Source: Saccharothrix deserti (GTDB lineage Bacteria; Actinomycetota; Actinomycetes; Mycobacteriales; Pseudonocardiaceae). Taken from it: a DNA stretch of 64,000 nucleotides. The notes beneath the pieces were generated by a model. It was given only the letters and a program-made list of their open reading frames with translations, made no database searches and was not told the DNA's origin. Position 1 is the first letter of the stretch. The number at the start of each line of letters is the position of its first letter. The stretch spans positions 124,001 to 188,000 of the forward strand of contig NZ_VKAB01000012.1 in assembly GCF_009769385.1 (NCBI RefSeq), given 5' to 3'. Both the position numbers and the translations under genes were made by a program. Of the stretch, positions 8,700 through 16,300 are shown one piece after another.

Positions 8700-9103
8700 C
8701 CGAGCCGGTGGTGCGGTGGACGACCAGGTCCGACGGCCTGGCCGATGTCGTCGTGCGCGACGTGTCCGATGTGTCCGATGTGGACGGCGTCGCGTCTACC
8801 GCGGTGCTGCTGCGGGACAACCCGTTCGCCGCGTTGGCCGTCGCGGTGTCGGCGGACCGCATGGTGGTGCGGACCGAACTCGGTCACGTCGTCGAACTGA
8901 CGCCCGTGGCCGTCGAGGCGCGCTGTCTCGATGTCGAGGCGGTCGTGCGATCGGCGGTCCAGTCGCTCTACGCGTGGCATGTGGCGCGGCTCGACCTGAG
9001 CGCGCTGCAACCGCGTGGGTTGCCCGTGTGGTGCGCGGTTCACCGGGCACATCGGTCAGCTGTCGGATGCGGGTGGCTCAGGGTCTCCGTCCGCCCCGCG
9101 TAG
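8696..9103 (+). CDS. unknown protein coupled to GT-B-like gene
   Basis: A 135-residue protein not recognised as a known family. It starts with the ATGA overlap of the upstream stop, a strong sign of a real coupled gene. Sequence features are an acidic VRDVSDVSDVDGV direct repeat at ~20-32, a beta-rich middle and a helical segment VEAVVRSAVQSLYAWH. There is no signal peptide or transmembrane segment. Its last 48 nt overlap the 3' end of the STAND gene on the opposite strand. Confidence 0.65.
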   Translation: MTEPVVRWTTRSDGLADVVVRDVSDVSDVDGVASTAVLLRDNPFAALAVAVSADRMVVRTELGHVVELTPVAVEARCLDVEAVVRSAVQSLYAWHVARLDLSALQPRGLPVWCAVHRAHRSAVGCGWLRVSVRPA

Positions 9104-11221
9104 TCGTCGAGCGATGTCGTCGGCCTTTGAGGATCCGATGTCGGTGTAGAGCCGCAGAGCCTGTTCCCAGTGCTCTGCGGCCTGCTCGGCGTTCCCCTGC
9201 CGTTCGGCGATCTCGGCGAGCAGTTGGTGCGACTCGGCCATCGCCTGCTTGGAGCCGAGCCCGCTCAACGCCTCCAGCGCGCTGCGCGCCGTCCTGCCGG
9301 CCGACGGCAGGTCGTCAGCACGCAGGTACGCCGCCGCCTGAGCCACCACGACCCGCGCCTGGTTGTACGGATCCGGCGGATCCAGTTCGCGGAACAGGGC
9401 CGTCGCCTCCCGCAACGCCTCCAGCGCCTCGTCGGTCCGGTCGAGCCAGGTCAACGCCCGACCGAGGTTGATCAGCGTGAGGCCGAGGCTCCGTTCGGCC
9501 CTCAACTCCCGGTTGACCTGCGCCAGCCGCTCGAACAGCCCGGCCGCTTCGCTGAACCGGCCACGGGCCATGTGCAGCAGCGCCAAGGCCTCCCCCGCGT
9601 CTGCGGCCTCCCGCCGGTCACCGATCTTCTCGGCGATCGCGGCCGAAGCCTTCAAGTGCTTCTCGGCCTCGTCGAACCTGCGGACCGTCGTGCACACCAT
9701 GCCCAACCGCCTGAGCATGACCGCCTCGGCGAACCGGTGCCCCCACCTGCGCGCGGCCTCGACGCCGCGCCGGTCGATCTCCAAGCGATCACGGTAGTGC
9801 TTGTGGTGCAAGAGCAGCGGCCAGAGGGTGTCGGAGAGGTGCCAGGCCAGCTCCCACCAGCCGCGTTCCTCGGCAACCCGACCGCACATGATCAGGTTCT
9901 GCCGTTCCTCCTCCAGCCACACCAACGCCGACTCGCGGTCCGCGAACTCCGGCACGTCCTCGGGTGGCGCCAGGAACTCGTAGTTCAGCCTGCGGCGGTG
10001 CGGCGTGACGACGACATCGGCCGCCATCGCGCCCCTCAGGTACCACTCCACCATCCGTCGCACGGCGCGCGCCCTCTCGTCCGCGCCGTCCTCGGAGTTG
10101 GCCTTGCTCCGGGCGTGCAGCCGCAACAGGTCGTGGAACCGGTACCTGCTCTCCCCGACGGACTCGACCAGGCTTCCGTCGACCAGTTCCTCCAGCAACG
10201 TGTGCGAGTCGTCCTTCTCCAGCACCGACGTTGCCACCGAAGCGCCGAATTCCCGGCCGGGGTGCAGTGCGAGCCGGCGGTAGAGCGCCGCCGCGGTCGG
10301 TTGAAGCGCGCGGTAGGACAGGTCGAAGGTCGTCTGCACGGACAGTTCCGGCGCCGACAGCATCGACAGCCGGCTGCGCTCGTCGGTCAACTCGGTGAGC
10401 ACCTTCTGCACCGACCACTTGGGGCGACTGGCGAGCCGCGCGGCGGCCACCCGGACGGCGATCGGCAGGCCGCCGCACATGCCGACCAGCGCCTCGGCCC
10501 GCTCGGGATCGTCGGTGACCCGCTTGTTCCCCACCACCTTGGCCAGCAGCCGCACCGCCGACAACTTGCCGAGTGGGCCGACCTCCACCAGCCGGGCGCC
10601 CTCGGCGACCAGGCCGGTCAACCGGTTGCGACTGGTCACCAGGACCGCGCTGGACGGCGAGTTCGGCGCGAGTGGCCGCACCTGCGCGGCGGAGTAGGCG
10701 TTGTCCAGCAGAACGAGCAGTTTCTTGTCCGCGGTCATCGAGCGGTAGAGGGCGGCCTGTTCGGCGATCTGGACCGGCACCTCGCGGGCCGGCACTCCCA
10801 GACTGCGCAGGAACAGGCCGAGGGCCTCCTCCGGCGGCACCGGACTCGATCCGCTGAACCCGGCCAGGTCGACGTAGAGCTGACCGTCGGCGAACAGGTC
10901 GCACGCGGTGTGCGCCCAGTGCAACGCGAGCGCCGTTTTCCCCACCCCTCCGGGACCGCTCAGCACGGCGAACATGCGCGTTCCGTCGCGCCGGTTCTCG
11001 GCCAGCGCCTCGTTCAGCTCACGCAATTCCGCCGTGCGATCGGTGAAATGCACTGGCGCGCCCAACAATTGACGCGGCACCGGCGGCGGAGTGGACGGTG
11101 CATTGTGGAACGCGATGCCCCCGTAGACCACCGCAGCCTGCACGGCACCACCGGAGATCGACCCGGACAGGGTGTTGTCTGCGACGGCCCCTCTATCCCG
11201 CTCCGCTCCTGATCGCGACAT
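9056..11221 (-). CDS. STAND/NB-ARC NTPase with TPR repeats and N-terminal amyloid-like motif
   Basis: A 721-residue signalling NTPase. Residues ~16-40 hold a RHIM/BASS-like motif (NTLSGSISGGAVQAAVVYGG and following residues). After a proline-rich linker an NB-ARC domain follows: Walker A LSGPGGVGKTALALHWA near residue 86-102, Walker B KLLVLLDNAYS, sensor SSAVLVTSRNRL and GLPIAVRVAAARL. A winged-helix region and C-terminal TPRs (about residues 480-700) complete the NLR-like layout. In bacteria, proteins of this architecture are thought to oligomerise on ligand sensing and template amyloid formation in an effector carrying a matching motif. No such effector is obvious in the neighbouring genes. 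The start has GGGGG about 8 nt upstream. Confidence 0.9.
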   Translation of the reverse strand: MSRSGAERDRGAVADNTLSGSISGGAVQAAVVYGGIAFHNAPSTPPPVPRQLLGAPVHFTDRTAELRELNEALAENRRDGTRMFAVLSGPGGVGKTALALHWAHTACDLFADGQLYVDLAGFSGSSPVPPEEALGLFLRSLGVPAREVPVQIAEQAALYRSMTADKKLLVLLDNAYSAAQVRPLAPNSPSSAVLVTSRNRLTGLVAEGARLVEVGPLGKLSAVRLLAKVVGNKRVTDDPERAEALVGMCGGLPIAVRVAAARLASRPKWSVQKVLTELTDERSRLSMLSAPELSVQTTFDLSYRALQPTAAALYRRLALHPGREFGASVATSVLEKDDSHTLLEELVDGSLVESVGESRYRFHDLLRLHARSKANSEDGADERARAVRRMVEWYLRGAMAADVVVTPHRRRLNYEFLAPPEDVPEFADRESALVWLEEERQNLIMCGRVAEERGWWELAWHLSDTLWPLLLHHKHYRDRLEIDRRGVEAARRWGHRFAEAVMLRRLGMVCTTVRRFDEAEKHLKASAAIAEKIGDRREAADAGEALALLHMARGRFSEAAGLFERLAQVNRELRAERSLGLTLINLGRALTWLDRTDEALEALREATALFRELDPPDPYNQARVVVAQAAAYLRADDLPSAGRTARSALEALSGLGSKQAMAESHQLLAEIAERQGNAEQAAEHWEQALRLYTDIGSSKADDIARRLRGADGDPEPPASDS
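11102..11176 (-). other. RHIM/BASS3-like amyloid signalling motif (within STAND protein, residues 16-40)
   Basis: The pattern N-x-x-S-G-x-x-x-G-x-x-V-Q-A-x-x-V-x-G-G-I-x-F matches the actinobacterial NLR-associated amyloid motif that shares the (I/V)Q core with metazoan RHIM sequences. The core here is V27-Q28-A29-A30, with alanine in place of the more usual glycine. The motif sits at the extreme N-terminus before a disordered linker, the position expected for a signalling prion-like module. Confidence 0.65.
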
Positions 11222-11383
11222 CCGCTACCCCCGTGGCGTGTCAATTCGACCAACAACACGACCGTACGGTATGCGGACAGTGACAAGGTATTGCCCTGTC
11301 GAGCGAATTTCCCGGGCATTCGGACCAACCGGATAGGTGACATCGACCGCTCGAATCCGCATATCGCGGCGACGAATTCGCAC

Positions 11384-12055
11384 TCACCCGAACGCGAGCG
11401 CGATCCGCCTGCCCGCCAGCAGCCGGGTTCGCCTCACGTCGTCGTGCACGTCCAGCGCGGCGTTGCGGTCCAGGCGGTTGTAGGACTTGGCCAGCAGCCA
11501 ATGCGCCGCCTCCGCCCCGATCGGGGTCAAGGGGCCTTGTTCGGACAGGCGGCGGCGGGCTGTGTCGACGTTCCGGGTGACGAAGGCGGTGCGGATCACG
11601 CCGCCGGCCAGTTCGTCGATCAGGAACACCATGGCGTGCTCGTCGGCGGCGAACGTGTAGGCGCAGATCAGGGCCAGGTAGCCGGCGTCGATCGAACGGT
11701 CGCAGATCCAGGCGCCGCCTACGGACAGGGCTGGGCGAGCCGGGGGCACGGCGTTCGCGGCCCATTCGCGGGGACGGCCGGTCAGGACGGCGGCCAGGAC
11801 GCGGAGCAGGGCGTGGTTGCGACGGCTGGGCAGGGAGACCGCGTACTCGATCAGGCCCGCCCAGAACTCCTCGTCCGGCCGGACGTCGGCGACCGCGCTG
11901 CTCACCGTCAGCTCGGCCTCCAGCGGGTCCAGGAGGTGCGGCAGGGTGCGGCAGCGGTGGACGACCTGTCGTTGCACCGTGGTCAGCGGGGTCCCTTGTG
12001 GACGGTGCATGACCACGATCGGGCGCCGCTTCGAGGGCTGCGTCTTCCGGCTCAC
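11384..12055 (-). CDS. unknown protein next to DUF2786 gene
   Basis: A 223-residue protein starting at a GTG; an internal ATG at 12010 is an alternative. No family was recognised. It contains a helical N-terminal half (LLDPLEAELTVSSAVADVRPDEEFW) and a beta-rich stretch (HAMVFLIDELAGGVIRTAFVTRNVD) ending in a basic tail. There are no membrane segments. It is divergent from the DUF2786 gene across 89 bp, an arrangement that suggests a functional pair. Codon usage is normal for the region. Confidence 0.6.
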   Translation of the reverse strand: MSRKTQPSKRRPIVVMHRPQGTPLTTVQRQVVHRCRTLPHLLDPLEAELTVSSAVADVRPDEEFWAGLIEYAVSLPSRRNHALLRVLAAVLTGRPREWAANAVPPARPALSVGGAWICDRSIDAGYLALICAYTFAADEHAMVFLIDELAGGVIRTAFVTRNVDTARRRLSEQGPLTPIGAEAAHWLLAKSYNRLDRNAALDVHDDVRRTRLLAGRRIALAFG

Positions 12056-12144
12056 CGCGCGAGGCTGGCACGTTCGGGCGCGCGCGGGGCCGCAACGGCA
12101 CCGGCTGCGGAGACACCACACCCGAAAGGGGACAATCGGCAGTC

Positions 12145-13266
12145 GTGAGCTCCCTGCGCGAGGCGTTGTGGCAGGCCGCGGCGAATCGCCGGGGCAAGCT
12201 GCCGCGCACCTCCTCCCTCCCACCGGCCGAAGTGGACGACGCGGTTCAGGCGGTGCTGAGGCGTGCCTTCGAGCACCTTTGGGAGCACGGCTGGCTGCCT
12301 TACGACGTGTACGAGATGGTGCGCCGCGATGAGGACGAGCGCGCGCTGTCGTTCCTGGTCGACTCGCTGGCGTTGGAGGCTTCCCGGTACTCCGCGTTGC
12401 ATCCGCGCTGGCAGGAGCAGTTGGAGGAGATCGGGGCGACGATCTGGTGGGACGTCACCCAGCCGCACGTCGACCAGTGGGCGGGCAGGCACATCGAGTT
12501 GCGTGAGGACGCGGTGGCCGCCGCGGTGGCGGTGTTGTCGGTGCTCGTCACGTTGCCGGCCCTGCCGGTGATCGTGCCGAAGCCGGGCACGCCGCTGTCC
12601 GCGATCGACCACCACCACGTCGACCCGAAGATCCTCAACCGGGTGCGCGGGCTGCTGGCCAAGGCCGAGTCGACCGCGTTCCCCGAGGAGGCCGAGGCGC
12701 TGTCGACCAAGGCGCAGGAGCTGGTGACGCGGCACGCGTTGGAACGGATGCCTCTTGAGGCGACGACGACGTCGCGGCGGTTGTGGCTGGACAAGAAGTA
12801 CTTCGACGGCAAGGCGCACGTCGTGCACGTGGTCGCGGAGGCGAACCGCTGCCGGGCCGTGGTGTACGACCTGGGGTTCGTGGCGCTGGTCGGTGAAGAG
12901 CTCGATCTGGAGATCGTGGAGCTGCTGTCGGCATCGCTGCTGGTCCAGGCGACGCGCGCGATGATCGCGGCGGGTGAGAAGGCGCGCAAGGGCGACGAGG
13001 CGCGGTCGGCGGCGTTCCGGAAGTCGTTCTTGTTGTCCTACGCGCACCGGATCGGGGAACGGCTGCGGACGGCGAACGAGGTGCCCGACGACGACGACCG
13101 GCTCGACCGGCTGCTGCCGGTGTTGGCGGAGCGGAAGAAGGCGGTGGAGGAGTACTTCGGCGCGATGTTCACGCGGACCGTCTCCAAGTCCACGCCGGTG
13201 CGCAGTGCGGCGGGGTGGGACGCGGGGCGTTCGGCGGCCGACCGGGCGAACCTGTCGATCACCTGA
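12145..13266 (+). CDS. DUF2786 domain-containing protein
   Basis: A 373-residue protein. The central DUF2786 signature ILNRVRGLLAKAESTAFPEEA..LSTKAQELVTRH lies at about residues 172-206. The N-terminal ~160 residues are helical (AVQAVLRRAFEHLWEHGWLPYDVYEMV), and the C-terminal part holds charged helices and ends in a region like the DUF7168-type extension of phage and defence-island proteins. Molecular function is unknown. The GTG start follows a -10-like GACAAT by 8 nt, suggesting a leaderless transcript. It stands between an unknown divergent gene and the Vsr-methyltransferase unit. Confidence 0.85.
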   Translation: MSSLREALWQAAANRRGKLPRTSSLPPAEVDDAVQAVLRRAFEHLWEHGWLPYDVYEMVRRDEDERALSFLVDSLALEASRYSALHPRWQEQLEEIGATIWWDVTQPHVDQWAGRHIELREDAVAAAVAVLSVLVTLPALPVIVPKPGTPLSAIDHHHVDPKILNRVRGLLAKAESTAFPEEAEALSTKAQELVTRHALERMPLEATTTSRRLWLDKKYFDGKAHVVHVVAEANRCRAVVYDLGFVALVGEELDLEIVELLSASLLVQATRAMIAAGEKARKGDEARSAAFRKSFLLSYAHRIGERLRTANEVPDDDDRLDRLLPVLAERKKAVEEYFGAMFTRTVSKSTPVRSAAGWDAGRSAADRANLSIT

Positions 13267-13312
13267 CCTGCGGTTTCTGGAACTGTCGGTGGTCGTCCGT
13301 ACTCTCTGCGTC

Positions 13313-13369
13313 ATGACTACCGCGATGGATGTGCGCAGGCTGTTCAACGTAAGGTCGACGCGTGGGTGA
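13313..13369 (+). CDS. possible 18-residue leader peptide
   Basis: ATG 13313 opens MTTAMDVRRLFNVRSTRG, whose stop overlaps the GTG start of the next small gene by 8 nt. A TACTCT box lies 7 nt before the ATG, the spacing seen at leaderless promoters elsewhere in the window. It may be a leader peptide coupling translation, or only the 5' region of the next gene. No homology was recognised. Confidence 0.3.
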   Translation: MTTAMDVRRLFNVRSTRG

Positions 13370-13571
13370 CGCGTGGGTGGAGCGGCTGATCCTCAACCCG
13401 CGCGGCGGTCCGCAGCGGTCGGAGGGCTTGCTGGTGCACGCGATGCCGCCGTTCTTCTTCGCCGATCTGGGGATCACCGAGTTCACCCACGTCGGCGCGG
13501 CCGTGCTGCCGTCGCGGGCCCAACTCGACCGCGCGGCGCGGAGGCTGCGGGAGGTGCTGCACCCGGCGTGA
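13362..13571 (+). CDS. small unknown protein upstream of vsr
   Basis: A 69-residue soluble protein with a compact sequence (VERLILNPRGGPQRSEGLLVHAMPPFFFADLGITEF) and a C-terminal arginine-rich helix RAQLDRAARRLREVLH. No family was recognised. It starts at a GTG inside a short direct repeat (GTGGGTGACGCGTGGGTG), so the next GTG at 13374 is a possible start. It ends 14 nt before the Vsr gene, so it is probably part of that transcript. Confidence 0.55.
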   Translation: MGDAWVERLILNPRGGPQRSEGLLVHAMPPFFFADLGITEFTHVGAAVLPSRAQLDRAARRLREVLHPA

Positions 13572-13585
13572 GCCATCATGGCCGG

Positions 13586-14011
13586 GTGCCGAACCTGGAG
13601 ACGACGGACGACGTCCGCGCCCGGATGAGCAAGCAGCGCTCTCGTGACACGGAGATCGAGGTGGCGTTGCGGCGGGAACTGCACCGGCTCGGGCTGCGCT
13701 ACCGGGTGCACCAGCGGCCGGTGCGCGCGGTCCGGCGTGAGGCGGACGTGGTGTTCGGGCCCGCGAAGGTGGCGGTGTTCGTGGACGGCTGCTTCTGGCA
13801 CGGCTGCCCGGAACACGGCACGTGGCCCAAGCGCAACGGCGAGTTCTGGCGTACCAAGATCGAGACGAACCAGGCCCGTGACGCCAACACCGACCAGGTG
13901 CTGGCGGACGCGGGGTGGCTCGCGGTGCGGGTGTGGGAGCACGAGGACCCGGCCGTCGCGGCGGGTCGGGTCCGGGCCGCGGTGTTGGAGCGGCGTGGTC
14001 GGCTAGCCTGA
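13586..14011 (+). CDS. vsr: very short patch repair (Vsr) endonuclease
   Basis: A 141-residue Vsr-type mismatch nicking endonuclease. It cuts 5' to the T of T:G mismatches left by 5-methylcytosine deamination. The start region MSKQRSRDTEIEVALRREL contains the conserved R-x-R-D-T-x-x-E segment. The catalytic and zinc-binding region ADVVF..VAVFVDGCFWHGCPEH includes D54, C69, H72, C74 and H77, all present. The GTG start is close to the family N-terminus. Its stop is only 4 nt before the methyltransferase start, the classic pairing of a C5 methylase with its repair enzyme. Confidence 0.94.
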   Translation: MPNLETTDDVRARMSKQRSRDTEIEVALRRELHRLGLRYRVHQRPVRAVRREADVVFGPAKVAVFVDGCFWHGCPEHGTWPKRNGEFWRTKIETNQARDANTDQVLADAGWLAVRVWEHEDPAVAAGRVRAAVLERRGRLA

Positions 14012-14015
14012 GCCC

Positions 14016-15167
14016 GTGCTGTCCATGATCGACCTGTTCGCCGGCTGTGGCGGCATGACCTCCGGCTTCGCCGCGTCGGGCGGTTATCGGCCGGTCATGG
14101 CGGTCGAGTGGGACCTGCACGCGGCGGCGACGTACGCGGCGAACTTCGGTGAGGACCACATCCACTGGTCCGACATCGCGGCCGTGCCGGACAGCGCGAT
14201 CCCCGAGGTCGACGTGATCGTGGGCGGTCCGCCGTGCCAGGGGTTCTCGAACCTCGGCTCGAAGGACGTCAAAGACCCGCGCAACTCGCTGTGGCGCGAG
14301 TACCTGCGGTTCGTTCGACAGGCCAAGCCGTCGGTGTTCGTGATCGAGAACGTCGACCGGTTCCTGGCGTCGACCGAGTTCGCGTTGCTCCAGGCCGAGA
14401 CCGAGGGCTACGAGCTGACCTCGGGTGTGCTGTTGGCAGCGGATTTCGGTGTGCCGCAACGGCGTCGGCGCGCGATCGTGATCGGCTCGCGGATCGGGCG
14501 CATCCCGTTGCCCGCGCCGACGCACGCGCGTGAGCGCTGGCACACCGTGGGCGACGTGTTGCGCGGCCTGCCGGAGCGGCCGGTGACGACGGCCCTGCCG
14601 GACTCCGTGGTGGAGTTCTTCGAGCGGGAACTGCCGGGGCCGTTCAAGAGCGAGGACCTGCACATCGGCCGCAACCCCACGCCGTTGTCGCTGGAGCGGT
14701 ACCGGCACATCCCGCCGGGTGGTGGTCGGTTCGACCTGCCGGCGGAGCTGTTGCCGCGGTGTTGGCGGGAGAAGAAGACCGGGACGACCGATGTGATGGG
14801 CCGGATGCGGTGGGACGAGCCGTCGTTGACCATCCGCACCGAGTTCTACAAGCCGGAGAAGGGCCGCTACCTGCACCCGCAGTGGGAGCCGGGCGAGGAC
14901 GGGCACCGGGTCGACCGCCCGATCACGCACCTGGAGGCCGCGCGGTTGCAGTCGTTCCCGGACTCGTTCGAGTGGTGCGGGTCGAAGATCGAGGTGGCCA
15001 GGCAGATCGGCAACGCGGTGCCGCCGTCGCTGGCCAGGGCCATTGCCGACCACCTGAAGCCGTACCTGACGGGCGCCGAGCCGAGCGTGCCGGGCGTGCA
15101 GGCTGCGCCGGGCGTGCAGGCTGCGCCGAGTGTGTCGACTGCGCCGAGTTGCCCGCTCTGTCGTTGA
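14016..15167 (+). CDS. DNA (cytosine-5-)-methyltransferase
   Basis: A 383-residue C5 methyltransferase with all key motifs: I DLFAGCGG (6-13), IV GGPPCQGFSN with catalytic Cys74, VI ENV, VIII QRRRRAIVIG and X QIGNAVPPSLARAI. The region before motif IX is the target-recognition segment; its specificity cannot be read. A -10 TAGCCT at 14004-14009 lies 6 nt before the GTG, so an independent leaderless transcript is likely besides read-through from vsr. The C-terminus carries an imperfect repeat (PGVQAAPGVQAAPSV) and a CPLC tail that look like recent additions. No restriction endonuclease was found beside it. Confidence 0.94.
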   Translation: MLSMIDLFAGCGGMTSGFAASGGYRPVMAVEWDLHAAATYAANFGEDHIHWSDIAAVPDSAIPEVDVIVGGPPCQGFSNLGSKDVKDPRNSLWREYLRFVRQAKPSVFVIENVDRFLASTEFALLQAETEGYELTSGVLLAADFGVPQRRRRAIVIGSRIGRIPLPAPTHARERWHTVGDVLRGLPERPVTTALPDSVVEFFERELPGPFKSEDLHIGRNPTPLSLERYRHIPPGGGRFDLPAELLPRCWREKKTGTTDVMGRMRWDEPSLTIRTEFYKPEKGRYLHPQWEPGEDGHRVDRPITHLEAARLQSFPDSFEWCGSKIEVARQIGNAVPPSLARAIADHLKPYLTGAEPSVPGVQAAPGVQAAPSVSTAPSCPLCR

Positions 15168-15178
15168 CCCCGGTGTCG

Positions 15179-15207
15179 GTGTCGATCCGGGTCCGGTGTC
15201 GATCCGG
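15179..15207 (+). repeat. 12-bp direct repeat upstream of small gene
   Basis: GTGTCGATCCGG occurs at 15179-15190 and 15196-15207, 17 bp apart, just upstream of the -10 box TAGCGT (15227-15232) of the next gene. The position is right for an activator or repressor binding on one DNA face about 1.6 turns apart. Confidence 0.45.
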
Positions 15208-15239
15208 AATTGTCGGACCCCTCCGCTAGCGTCATCACC

Positions 15240-15770
15240 ATGACGACAACTACGTATGAGAACTCGGTCCGGATCGGCGCCACGACCTACCAGTTGGTGG
15301 CCACCGCCGACCCGGAACTGTCGGTGAACCTGGCCGGCGTCGACGGTGCGGGTGCCCTGGTGGCCGAAGGCACGCTCCGCCTGCCCGCGGACGCCGGCGC
15401 GAAGATCGGCAAGTTGCTGGCGCAGGTCCTGGAGGCCTTGGCCAGGCTCAGCACACCGCCGTCGGCCTCGCCCAGGGACCGTCCGGCCAACGCCAACCAG
15501 CCGTGGGCCCAGGACCTGGACGACGCCCTGCGCGCCGACTGGCTGGCGGCGGACCAGGACACCCCGGCCGTCGACCTGATCCGCTCGATCGCCAAACGCC
15601 TCGAGCGCTCCCCCACCTCGATCAGGTCACGCCTGGCCAAGGTCGGTTGCGATCCGGACGTGCCGGGGCGGGCGCTGTCCGACCAGGGTGCGCGGGTGTT
15701 CCGGGTTCAGGGTCGGGATCAGGGACGGGTCAGGGGCAAACCCGATTCGGGAGAGGAGGGCGTGGAGTGA
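15240..15770 (+). CDS. unknown protein with C-terminal helix-turn-helix-like region
   Basis: A 176-residue protein. The N-terminal half is beta-rich (VRIGATTYQLVATADPELSVNL). After an S/P linker a helical region (VDLIRSIAKRLERSPTSIRSRLAKVGCDPDVPG) resembles the short HTH found at the end of many actinobacterial small regulators; that reading is inference. The ATG follows TAGCGT by 7 nt, so the mRNA is probably leaderless. The C-terminus after ~155 (RVQGRDQGRVRGKPDSGEE) is low-complexity. Confidence 0.65.
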   Translation: MTTTTYENSVRIGATTYQLVATADPELSVNLAGVDGAGALVAEGTLRLPADAGAKIGKLLAQVLEALARLSTPPSASPRDRPANANQPWAQDLDDALRADWLAADQDTPAVDLIRSIAKRLERSPTSIRSRLAKVGCDPDVPGRALSDQGARVFRVQGRDQGRVRGKPDSGEEGVE

Positions 15771-15809
15771 TGCTCGTGGTGGACGCGTAGGGCGAGGAAA
15801 GGACCTCTC

Positions 15810-16079
15810 GTGGAGATCACCGGGCTCATCTCGGCGCTGGTCATCGGCGTGCTCATCGGTGGCCTGGGGCGGTTGGTCGTGCCGGGCAGGCAGAAGATCT
15901 CGATGCTGATGACGCTCCTGGTGGGTGTCGCGGCGGCCCTGGTGGGCACGTTCGCGGCGTCGGCCATCGGGGTGGCCGACACATCGGGCATCGACTGGAT
16001 CGAACTGGCCCTCCAGGTCGGTCTGGCCGGCGTGGGTGTGACAGCCCTGGCTCGGAAGAGGTCTCGCCAACACCAGTGA
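15810..16079 (+). CDS. GlsB/YeaQ/YmgE family membrane protein
   Basis: An 89-residue membrane protein with three hydrophobic segments: residues 2-24 with the family GGLGRLVVPGRQ loop, 30-50, and 65-82. It belongs to the transglycosylase-associated/GlsB group of envelope-stress proteins, whose biochemical role is unresolved. The GTG start follows a clear GAGGAAAGGA ribosome-binding site. Confidence 0.87.
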   Translation: MEITGLISALVIGVLIGGLGRLVVPGRQKISMLMTLLVGVAAALVGTFAASAIGVADTSGIDWIELALQVGLAGVGVTALARKRSRQHQ

Positions 16080-16089
16080 CCAAGCAACA

Positions 16090-16270
16090 TCCGGGTGGGG
16101 CGGGGTGTGTGGTCCGGTCCGGTCCGGCTCGGCACCACCCGGCTGCGGCACGGCCCCGGTCCGGCCTAGCCCCCGGTCCGGCCTGGCCCCCGCTCCGACC
16201 TGGTCCCGGTTGGGCGTAGCCCTGGTTGGGCGTAGCCAGCTCCGCCTGGCTCCGGCCCGGCCTGGCCCCG
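16090..16270. repeat. GC-rich low-complexity region with short tandem repeats
   Basis: The sequence is built from CCGG-rich words. A 17-bp unit CCCCGGTCCGGCCTRGC repeats at 16154-16170 and 16171-16187, and GGTTGGGCGTAGCC repeats at 16208-16221 and 16224-16237. No frame here looks coding, and the upstream extension of the helicase ORF through it is rejected. It may contain the helicase promoter. Confidence 0.6.
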
Positions 16271-16300
16271 GTTGGGGGTTGCGGGGGTGTTGGGCGCATA

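Noticed and set aside
16226..16300. Earlier start for the SNF2 helicase
   Set aside because: The extra residues are encoded by tandem GC repeats and do not match the family N-terminus, which begins near VLSVLVLHAL.
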